A DNA stretch of 57,561 nt, taken from Oceanospirillaceae bacterium (GTDB lineage: Bacteria > Pseudomonadota > Gammaproteobacteria > Pseudomonadales > Balneatricaceae). A program made the translations under genes and the position numbers. This document shows, piece after piece, positions 1-12,000 of the stretch. The first letter of the stretch is position 1, and each line of letters starts with the position of its first letter. The notes under the pieces are model-generated. The model saw only the letters and a program-made list of their open reading frames with translations, made no database searches and was not told the DNA's origin. The DNA is taken from assembly GCA_013215505.1 (NCBI GenBank), contig JABSQZ010000011.1, positions 60,537 to 118,097 on the forward strand, read 5' to 3'.

Positions 1-2
1 GT

Positions 3-3000
3 CACATTAGGGGTATTTAGCAGATTGCTGATCTTAAGCGCATTGCCGTCGACTTCGATCCCCAGCTGCTTAAAAGTAAGATCTGTCACAGAATCTGAAG
101 GGCTGTTGGCCGCTGCAATAATGCTAATAAGAGCCGCAATGGCGTCGTCGACCACTGTTTGGATTTCACCCTTAGTATCGGCGCCGTCTCTGTCCTGGAA
201 CAATATCGCCGCATTCACTAACTGCAGATTATCTGCATTGACCTTGTTGATGTTGGCATTTTCATAATGCTCTACCGTTAACGCGGGCGGTGTGCTGCCA
301 TTGCCGCGGTTATATTTTTCAATAAGGTCCACAGCCGCTGTGTTGCTGTTGTTTATTACCGCCTGTAGTTCCTCAAAAGTGGTTACGCCGCTGCCAGTGG
401 CTGCAGCTATGGCGGCTTTGATCGCCGCAACGTTAGTCGCAGTGACACCGTCGAGCCCAAGCAAGGTTAACTGATCGGAGCTCAAGCTAGTAACTGTGCT
501 GCCAGCAGCGATTGCCATCACAGCGTCTACGGCCGCAGCCAAATCAGTTAATTGTGTTAAGGTCTCGGCTTTATCGTCGTCCAGTCCATCGATGACATTG
601 TTAAGCAGACTAATCACTTCAGTATCATTACTGACTATCACGCCAATGGCTAAATAATCGGCGTGCTCTGGTAACTCCTCCCAAGTATTTCGTGTTCCAT
701 CGGCCATGTAGTGAATCTTGATATAGCCGGTAACTAAAGCATCCAGGTTTGTATAGCCTGCGGCAAATTTGTTGTCATCCAGGAGTGCATTAAGCTTGGG
801 ATAGTTAGTAGCTACGACTTTGGTAAAACCCATCGCCTGGTAGTCAGTGAGCTCAACCACGTTGCCAGCCATGCTAAAACTTGCCGCACTTTTGACTTTT
901 TTGAAGGCAGTATCGGCGTCAACGATGCGCTGTTCTATATCTGCTGCACTCAGATCAAGCGCATCGTCCAGGGCTAGTATAGCCGCGTTGGCCAATTCCA
1001 CAGAGGGAAGCATTGACGCTTCAATACAGGCATTCAGATAGTCTTGTAGCTCTAATGCCGCGGGGTCGCTGCCGTCGCCGCGGTTGTAGGCATTAATTTT
1101 AGCGACGGCGTCTACTTCGACTGATTTTATCAAATCCTGTAACTTCTGAAAGGTATCTATCGCGCCGCCATCGTTGGCGGTGTTGAAAATTCTCTCCGCA
1201 ATAGTGCTTATATTACCAACGCTCACCGATTTAAAACCTAATTCAGTCAGATCCGCGCTAATGAGAGTAATCTCTACGTCTCCGGCGGCAAGATCCATGA
1301 TTTTACTGACTTGATCGGCCAGCGCTTGTAATTGAGCTTGGCTCGCCACATCGCTGCCCCCCAGCCCATCAATTACCCCGCCCAATAAACGGCCAACTTC
1401 TTTGTCAGTAATGTTCAGGCCAATGGTCTGAAAATGTTCCAGTATCGGCAACTCAGTAGCATTGCCTTGCTCCTCGTCTGCCGCTGCATAAATCAATAAA
1501 TAACTTTCAACGAAGGTTTTGATCTTAAAATAAGTATCAACTTTTTCACCTATGATATTATCGGTATCCAGTAAAGCATTGAGCGCATTTAAGTGGTCGC
1601 TAGTGACGGCTGTAAGGCCAAGATCGTGATAATGGTTGACAATGATGCCATCGGTTTGATTACTGGCGCTGTTCTTTTCGGCAGCTTTTTCTATATCTGT
1701 TACTGCTTTGCCAAAGTCAAAATCTGCTGTGTTAACCAGATCCTGGATCTCTTGGGCACTATTGGCTTCCCCTGGTTCTTGGGCTAAAATTTTGCGGTTA
1801 ACAGCAGCTAAGTTATCCGCAGTGACTGAACTATTATCAGCACCTTGGCCAATGCTGGCATCCAGATAGTCCTGCAATTCTGGCACTGTGCCACTGTTAT
1901 TGTTGTAAGCCTCAATTTTAGCAATCGCCGCTGATTTGACCTCCCCTATCAAATCCTGTAATTCATTGAGGCTATCGACTTGGTTGCCATCAGGGTCAGT
2001 GTTGACTATCTTGGCCAGGATGCTGATCAGATTACCGGCATTGACCTCTGTGAGACCCAGGGCTGTTAATATCTCGACATCAAGAGTACTGTCACTTGCC
2101 TGGATCAGGGCCGCAGTGGCAATGACTTTGGCAACGTAATCGGCATAGTCCTGCAACTGCTGCTGAGTCTGTACCAGAGCTGGGGTAGTGGTGGGGTTGG
2201 CGATAACATCATTGAGTAAGTTGAGCTCGGCACTGCCATCGGCAACCTCGATGGCCAGCGCCAGCAAGTGGGCACTGCTCGCAGCAGTGGCGCTGCCATC
2301 TGTGGCTAGTGCTTGAATTAACAGATAACTTTCGACTAAAAATTCTATTTCTGAGTAGTCTTCTACATGCGTGGCGTCGATTTTTTGGCTGTATAACAAA
2401 GCATTGATCTGACTGAGATTGGCTTCAGTCACGCTTTGCAAGCCGATCTGTTCATAAGTTGACCCAGTTAATGGGGTATTGGGGGCCGCAGCCACAGTCG
2501 CTGCCGCCTTGATGGCGTCCATCGCATTGTTGGCCGCTCTGACAACGCTATCAATCAGGTCAAAATTGCTGGCTCCTCCTAAGACCTGGCTTACGATAGC
2601 CGCATTAATCAGCGCTAAATCGGTTAACTGGTCTTCGACAATGCCCGCATCCCGATATTTTTGTAACTCAGGAGCGCTCTCCTGGCCATTGTTATAGCGC
2701 TCAATATAGGCGATTGCTTCCTCTGGAACTAAGTTTATTAATGTCTGTAATTCAGTGTAACTGTTGACCTCGTCGATAGTCGTTTTAGCTATAATCTTGG
2801 CCGCTACTGTCACTAGATTGTGCTCTGTTACACCTTTCAGTCCAAGGTCGATAAGATCAGCGGCACTAAGATTGCTATTGCTGCTACCGACCGTCAATTC
2901 TGCAGTGGCAAATATCTGTGCAACGGTATCGGCCAAGTTTTGAATCTGCTCCTGAGTCTTAACCTCGTGAGTTTCCAACCTATCGATAACGTCACTGAGT

Positions 3001-6000
3001 AAGTTGATAGCTTGAACGCCAACGATGACATTTACCCCTATTGCCTCGTAGTCGCTGCGCAGCGCTAACAGCTCACTTCCCTCATTGCCATCAGCGATGC
3101 CTTGTATTTTCACATAAGCTTCTACCAGCGCTTTAACTTCTGTGTAACCGTCTAGTTTTTCCCTAGTTATAGTGGTGGTTTTCAGCAGATCATTAATCTG
3201 CTGCAGATTGCCATCAGTGACCTTAGTCAGTCCTATGCTGGCATAATTAGCTAAGGTTATCGGGGTGTCATAATTATCTGCTGCCTTTTGAATGGCTTCA
3301 AGCGCTAGCCAGGCATTGGCGATAACGCCCTGAATGAGATCACCAGTACCAGTGCCCGTTGGACCCTGATTTAACACTGCGGCGTTAGCCAGTGCTAAAT
3401 CCTCCTCAGTATCGACTTTTTCAATCTTGGCATTCCAATAATCTTGTCGCTGTGGTACTCCAGCTTCGCTGTCATTGGCTTGGTTATAAACGTCAATTTT
3501 ATTGACTGCCGCCTGAATCACAGCGTTTATAATGCCTTGTAGTTCGCTAACCTCGTCTACACTGCCGCTATCCAGGCTCTTAATCTTTTCTATAACCGTT
3601 TCAATGTTTTTATCCCAGACTCCAACTAAACCTAGACCTGATAGCTCAGTAGCGCTGAGCTCGGGAAGCTCGCCCTTGGCAAGGCCTATTACTTTCGCTA
3701 CTGTGTCAGCCAGCGCCTTAATTTCAGCCTGGATATCCACATTGTCCCCCCCAAAGTCTGCTATTACATCATTGAGCAAGTTAAGCACCGGCGTACCATT
3801 AGCCAGTGTGACACCTAGTCTCAGATAATCTGCCCTGCTGGGTAAGTCACTCAGCGCTGTGCCATCGGCGAAATCTTGCAGCAATACAAAGCTATCGACT
3901 AAGGCTTTTATCTTGTCGAAGCTATTAACATGGTCACTATTAATGCTGCTGGTATAGAGCAAGTTAGTAATGTGGAAATAATTATGCTCATCCAGATTAG
4001 TCAGCCCCAGATCGGTATAAGTTTCGTGTGAGACCGGACTCTGACTGCTGTCACCGTTAGTGTCGATATTGGCGGCGATCTTAATCAGTGCCATTGCCTT
4101 ATCAAAACCGCTATTTGCAGAATCAACGATGCCTTGTATCTCTTCAGTGGAATCGGCAGCTTCATCATCAAGCTCTAATATTTTGCCGTTGATCTCCTTT
4201 ATATTTCCGCTGTTAACCCCACTAATACCGGCATCCCAGTAGTCCTGAGTCGTCGGTAAAGTATTGGGATCATTGGCTACATTGGCTACATTGTAGGCTT
4301 CAATACGCTGCACCGCATCTGTGCCAACCTTCACGATCAGGGCCTTTAGCTCGGCGATGCTATCTACTTCACTGCCGTAGCCATCAATGACAGCTGTGTC
4401 AGCGATCCTGGCACTTATAGTAACTAAATTAGCACTGCTCACTCCTTCTGTCAGCCCTATCTGAGCCAGTTGTTCCACTGTCAATATCTTGCTGCCCGCT
4501 ACAGTATCGATGACTGCCACTACCGCATCGGTCAAACTCTGTATCTGCGCCAAAGATTTTACATCAGCGGGTGACAAACCATTGATCAAGTCACTGAGCA
4601 GCGCTATGTCGGCAGCCAAATCGGCTTGAGCTAAATCGATACCAATGGCCAGATAGTGCTCGCGTCCTATGCTGGTGCCCTCTAGCCGATCGCCGTCTGC
4701 CGCAAGTTGGATGGTCACAAAACCTTTAACTAGATCGGCTAACGCTGGGTAGCTACCGACATCAATAGGGCTGATTTGTAACAAGCTATTAAGGTCCTGC
4801 AGATTGACGCTAGGGACGCCTATCACACCGACAGCGCTATAATCAGCTGCGGTTATTTCAGTGCCACCATTTTCGGCCCAAGCGTTGATTCTAGCGAATG
4901 CTGCGATAGCCTGATTTATTAATGTGGCTATGTCATCGGTTTTAGCAGTGGCCGCTGACGGTTGCTGCAACATCACCGCATTCACCAGCGCCAAATCGGT
5001 TAATATAGCCAGATCTATGCCGGCATCCAGATAATCTTGCTCATCAGGTACAGGGTCATTCTCGCTGTTGTAGGCGGAAATTTTATTCAGCGCGGTGGTT
5101 TTAACACCGTTAATAATATCCTGTAACGCTGTAAACGTATCTACAGCATTGGCGTCTGCTGTGGCGGCTATCTTGTCTTTAATACTGGGTATATTAGCGC
5201 TGCTAGCCCCTGTAAAACCCAGGCTGGTTAGTTGCAACAGCGTTAAGCTGTCTGCATCTCCTCTGGCCTGATCCATAACGGCCTCAGCCGCCACTGCCAA
5301 AAATCGCAATTGATTCAATAAGAAAGCATCGCTTTCGGCTAATCCATCGATACACTGATTGAGTAATTTAATGGTTGCATCATCATTGGCAACAGTTACA
5401 TCAATGGCCTTATAGTCTGCGTGAACGGGTAGATTATTAAGGGTGTCACGCCCACCGCCGGCCAGACCATAGATCTTAGTGTAGCCCGTTATGAGGTCCT
5501 GTAATGTTTGATAAGTGCCCATATCAACACTATTTATATCATCGTGATCAAGCAACGTATTGATGTTGTTAATCTCAGTAGCTGATAACTGATCCCAACC
5601 CATAGCTTCATAGTCAGTCACTGATAAATTGACACTAGCTTTATTGGTATTTGCAGCTGCAACCACATCATCAAAGGCAGTGCCCGCCAACGTCAGCACA
5701 ATAGTGATAGCAGCGGCGTCAGCTGGTGCAGCTAAATTAGCTAACAATGCTGCGTTGGCTAAAGCGACGGAGTCTTTCGGTAAATCTGCAGTACTTATGC
5801 TGGCATTGTGATAGTCCTGCAGTTCCAATGCCTCAGGATTTGAGCCAGTCCCCTCGCTATAAAAATTGATTTTTGCGATGGCATCGGTTTTAACCTTGGT
5901 TATCAAGATTTGTAATTCTTCAACCGTATCTACGTCTTCGCCGTTATTGTTACCTGCGGCAATTTTTGCCTCTATGGTGATCAGATTTCCCTGGTTAACC

Positions 6001-9000
6001 CCGCTAAAACCTAAGTCAGTATAATCTTCGGCACTCAAACCTGAGGAGCCGCCCGCCGCCAGCTGCATTATCTGGACTGTTTTATTGGCCAATGTTTGCA
6101 GCTGGGACTGAAGGCCAACATCGCTGCCAGACAAGCCGACTATGATATCGCCCAATAGCGCTGCCGCTGCCGCATCTGAGATTGTCACGCCTATAGCCTT
6201 AAAGTCCGCCAATACTGGCAGCGCTTTGTTCAGTGGATTACCCCCTGCCACAGACTGGATCAATAAATAGCTAGTAACCATCGCCTCTATCTCGAAATAG
6301 CTGTCGGCCTGCTCGCCTGCGATAGTATCGGTATCCAATAGCCGGTTGATGGCTTCTAAGTTTTCATCAGTAACAGTTTTAATACCGAGATTTAGATAGT
6401 CTGGGACATCGATGTTTGAATCCGGATGGGTCTCATTGGGATTGGCGCTATCCTCCGCGGCAGCCTTTTTTATCGCCTTCAAGGCTAAAGTAAAAGAGCC
6501 CACTGCTGCCTCGACCAGACCTTGTATCTCAATCACAGTGTTGGCCTCACCTTCACCCGCGGCCAAGATCTTTCGATTGACCGCGGCTAAATTATCAGCA
6601 GTGACTTGAGCATCATTAGCGCCCTGGCCAATGCCGGCATCCAGATAGTCTTGTAACTCAAGCGCTGCTGGGTCAGTACCATTGCCTTTATTATAGGCCT
6701 CAATACGCGCAACCGCCGCTGATTTGAGCCCATTGATCAATAACTGTAACTCCTCGATGCTGTCGACATCGTCGCCATCGCCAGTGGCGGCTATCTTGGC
6801 CAAGATGGTAGGAAAGTTGCCGCTGTTAACCTCCTTCAGCCCCAGCGCTGATAGCATTTCAGCGCTAAGATTACTGTCACTGTTCGCTGTGTTGATGACT
6901 TGTACTGCAATATTCGCCAGGTTCTGCAGCTGCTGTTGCGTCTCTACCTTCTCAGTCTCCAAGTGGTCTATGGCCTGGCCGAGCAACTGCAGTATTTGTT
7001 GGCTATCGGTGACATCGACGCCTATGGCCGTGTAATTGGCCCGTTCAGGTAAAGGGGCATCGCCCAAGGTGCCATTGGCGGCGGTTTGAATCATGATGTA
7101 GCTTTTTACCAGCAATTTAATCTCGGCGTAGCTTCCTACCAGCAGATCAGTTGTGACATTGGGTTGATAGAATAATTGGTTGAGTTGCTCAAAATTCCCT
7201 TCAGTGACCTTGGTTAAGCCTATATTCTGATAATCGATCAGCGTTATAGTGGCTTCAGCATTATCAGCCCCCTCTTGTATCGTCTTCAGCGAATCGATGG
7301 CATTCTCAATCACCGTTGCTATTTTTGTTTTGCTGTCGGCGCCGTGCTCTTCCCGGCTCAAAATGGCGGCGTTCACCAGTTGCAAGTTGGCTGAGTTAAC
7401 TTGGTCAATATCAAAACCGGCGTTCCAATAATCTTGTTGCTGTAAAGCTTGGTCGGGGGCAGAGTCATTAGCGATGTTATAAGCCTCAATTTTGCCAACC
7501 GCATCATCTTCGACTTTAGTGATCAACCCTTGTAGCTCAACTATAGTGTCCACATCGCTGCCATCGGGATCCGTTTTTGCGATCTGCACTTTGATAGTGG
7601 CTAAATTATCGGCTGTGACTTTTGTCAGCCCTAAAGCGATTAAATCTTCGGCACTAAAGTCGCTAGTAGCACCCGCCGCTACGCTCATCACAGCTTTGAC
7701 TGTATTGACTAGGTCTTGAATTTTCGCTTGGCTATCGACCTGAGCCGGGCTCGCTCCATCGATCACTTGGGTCAATAATTTCAGCACTTCTGGGTCATCG
7801 ACAACATCGACACCTATGGTTTCGTAATCGGCTAATACAGGCAAAGTGGCAATTCCGGTAGTGTCGGCGACCGCGCCCTGGATTGTTAAATAGCTGGTGA
7901 CCAGTTGCTGAACTTGCTCGGCGCTAGCAACATCAGTACCGTTAATGTTGAGCGTAAAAAGCAAGTCATTTATCTGGCCAAAGTTATTAACTGTCAGATC
8001 CTGGATGCCAATCGCTTCGTACACAGATAAATCGACTGCACCGGCATCGAAGTTGTTCTCTGTCGCGGCATCAACGATCAGCTCCAGAGCAGCAGCATAG
8101 GTTCTATTTTCGATGTTAACGACAGTTTGAATAGCTCCTTGTGTCTCTGCCCCATGTTCATCCAATGCTAAAATTCTGGCGTTAACGGCCTCTAAATTGG
8201 CGCCTCTCACCCCAGTAATGCCGGCATCCCAGTAATCTTGTAACTCGGGTACTGGCGCCGATGTGCCAGTGCTGTTGTTATATGTTTCAATTTTTAGGAC
8301 TGCGGCATCCCTGATATCTGTGATGATCTTCTGCAGCTCAACAAACGTATCTACCATGCTGCCGTCAGGCTCTGTGGCTTGGATCTGAGCGATTATTGTG
8401 ACTAAATTATTGCTACTGACATCGCTCATGCCTAAATCTTGTAATTGAGCTTCGCTGACGCTGCTGCCACCGGCTGCCGTGGCCATCACTGCCCCCACTG
8501 CATCGACCAAGCTTTGTATTTCTGCCAAGGTCTGTACTGCAGCAGCTTGCAAACCATTGATCAGTTCGCTAAGCAGTGCTGTACCCGCAGTACTAGCGCC
8601 ACCCTTAAAGTTGACACCTATGTCCTCAAAATTACTCAGCGCTAATGCTATAGGCACGGGATTGTCATTGGTCGCCGATTGTATTAATAGATAGCTTGAC
8701 ACTAAGTCTGCTAGCTCAGTGTAACCAGCCAGATCCGCGTCGTCGATGGCATCGGTGTTGAGCAGTGCATTGATCTGGCCTACATTTTCAGCCGTTAGCG
8801 AACCTATGCCAGCTTTTTCATAAGTAGAGACATCAATAAGATCAGTAACGCTAGAGTCGTTCTTTTTGGCTGCGATTTGGATGCCCTCCAACGCCGCTAT
8901 AGCATCGTCGATCACTGTTTGAATGCCTCCTGTTGTACCAGTGGCATTTGGCGGCTGTAGGGCAATTGCCGCATTGACCAAAGACAAATCATTCAGATCA

Positions 9001-12000
9001 GCTCTTGCAACCCCGGCATCCAGGTAATCTTGCTGATCCGGCATGGCGTCATTGTCAGCGTCAGTATCATAGTTTTTAATTTTTTCTAGCGCAGCTGATT
9101 TTACTAACGCAATTAAGCCCTGCAGATTAGCAATAGTATTTATGCCACTGCCATCGTTGGCACTGGCGATAATACTGGCCTTGATGCTGGGAAAATTATC
9201 AATATTCACATCCGCCAGCTCCAGGGCAATTAGATCTGCCATAGTCAAAGTGCTAGGATCGTTGGGATCCAGTGCCGCCGCTTGCATAATAATTTCAACT
9301 TTGGCTAACAGCGCTTGAACTTGCCCTTGACTGGCCACCGCGGTGCGGCCTAAGCCAACTATCCAGTCACTGAGTAAGCTAGCGACTTGCTCAGAGACCA
9401 GTCCCTCAGTAAATTTAATACCTATGTTCTGAAAATCCATTTCGCTCGGCAACTCTTCACTTTCTAAGTCACCATCTGCGGCATCTTGGATCTTTTCATA
9501 GCTATCGATTAATCCTTTAACTTTTGCATAACTGTTAACATTTGTAGCGCCAATAGTGCCGGTGTTTAACAGCGCATTGATCGCGGCAAGGTTGTCCCCA
9601 TTAACAGTGCGCAGACCTATCTGTTCATAGCTCTCGACACTGATCGTCCCCTCAGCGGCGTCATTCTCAACGGCCGCCACTACTATTGCGCTCAGCGCGT
9701 CGCCTGCTTTAGTCAGCACATTTTGTATTTCAATGGCTGTATTGGCTCCGTACTCATCTTGAATAAACACCGCCGCATTAAATAAATCTAGGTTGTCTGC
9801 ATTGACCTGATCAAAACCCGCATCCCAATAATGTTGCACTGTTAATGGATTTTCAGCAGGGTTGAGACTGTTGTTATACTCCTCAATATCCTCAATGGCC
9901 TCTGTATTGACGGCGTTTATAAAGCCCTGCAACGCCGCTATACTATTTATCTGATTACCGTCATTGTTGGAGTTGACAATTTTTTTGCCGATACTGACGA
10001 AGTTGTTAGCAGTAATGCCGGTGAGCCCGAACACTGTTAAATCGGCCATTTCAAGACCACTGGGGTCACCGGGGTCCCCCTTGGCGGCAAGCATCAGTGT
10101 TTCTATATGATTGACCAGTTGCTGTATTTCGCCCAGCTCATCTACCTGCAGAGTATTTAAACCGTCTATCCAGTCGCTGAGCAGTTTGACTACTTCATTT
10201 TTGGTTAGCTGTGGATTAAAGTCTACGCCTATGTTTGTATAATCGGCAGTGTCTGGTAAGTCGGTACTGGCTGAATCCCTATTTCCATCCGCAGCGGTCT
10301 GGATAGAGACAAAGCTCTCCACCAGCGATACTATCTTAGTGTAACTATCCACATCTTCGCTTGATATCTCAGTATTTTTCAACAGGGCGTTGATCGCAGT
10401 TAAATTGACTTCAGTCAGGCCAATGGCTTCATAAGTCGCTGCATCTAAATTGCCAGTGTCACCGCTCCCGGCGGCCGTTGCTATGTCCAGCAGGGCCTTT
10501 TTACCGTCACTCAGTAGTATAGAAATTTTAGTGGCGCTATCGGCTGCATTATCCGCTTGCAATAAAATAACCGCATTGAGCATCGCGACATCAGCTTGTT
10601 CAACGCCTCCAATAATAGCGTTTTGATAATCTTGTAGCACTAAAACCAACGCTGGAGCCGAGCCATCCACCAAATTATAAGTGTCTATTTTTAACAGGGC
10701 TTTGTCCTGCACTGCAGTGATCAAGGCCTGTAAATCTGACAGGTTTGCCAAATCACTGCCACCCGGGTCGGTCGCTAAAATGTCCGTTAAAATGCTGCTT
10801 AGATTGTCAACAGTGACGCCAGTAACACCCAGTGCGCTTAAATCGGCGGCGCTTAAATTAGTGTCACCTGTAGCGGCCTGCTGCATTATCTTTGTTACAG
10901 TGTTAGACAGCGCCTGTATTTCTGACAGAGTACTGACTTGCTCAGCGGTTAAACTTTCTATCACTTGAGCCAATAATTGCAGTACTTCGGTATCTGCACT
11001 GACAGCAACGCCGATATTTTGATAGTGATCGACACTGAGTAACTGGCCATGGCCGCTGCTGTCAGTTGCCACCGCCCGGATCAGCAAATAGCTATCGACA
11101 AACTGGGTGATCCAGCTGTAGCTATTACCAACAACAGAACTATCCTGTTGAGAGAGTAAATCGTTGATTAGAGTCAAGTTACCGATATTTGCCTGAGGGA
11201 TTGCCGCATTCCAGTAATCATTGACACTCAAGCTAGCTGCAGTGTCTGTACCGGCAGCCGTCGTTATGTCCCTGACCGCTGTTGTGAAAGCTGTATTGAC
11301 AGTCTCCACTAACTGTTGCACTTGTGAGACTGAGGGTGGGTTGCTGAAGCTGGTGATCGCGGCTATCGCTTTTTGGTACTGCGCCTCTAACACTGCATTG
11401 ATATTTTCAGCCACTGCCTGTAACTGCTGTAAACTAACCGCTACCGAGTTCTGATTACTGTCGCCAGCAGGGGAAGAGGAGTCTTCTAGTATTTCCTGCA
11501 ACGCCAAATCCGCGGCGCTATTGACCGATGTAAGCAAAGTGTTTATCTGCGCGAAGGCGGGGGGAGTAGTGAAATTTTCTTCGGCTGCTATGGCATTTTG
11601 GTACTTTACTAACAGCTCATCTCGGACATTTTCAAACAGATTTTTAAGCTGCGTTAGTGAGACAAAAGTATTATTAGCATTGCTACTTCCTGCAGATGAT
11701 GCTGAATCTTCCAAAATTTCAGTGCGTGCCTGGTTTGCAAGGCTGTTGACGTTATCTATTAATGCCTGAACTTGCAATTCAGTTGGCGGGTTGTCAAAGA
11801 TACTTTCATCCGCTATTGCCATCTGGTAGAGAAATTCTAATGCCGGTTCGACATTTTCAGCAACCTCTTGTAAAAGCAGCACTGTTACTTTAACGCCATC
11901 GCTATTGCTGGCACCGCCTGCAGAGCTTGAATCTTCTAAGATGGCTTTAAAGGGGAAGTCGACGGCGGCATTGACTATATTAATAATGTTTTGCACTTGC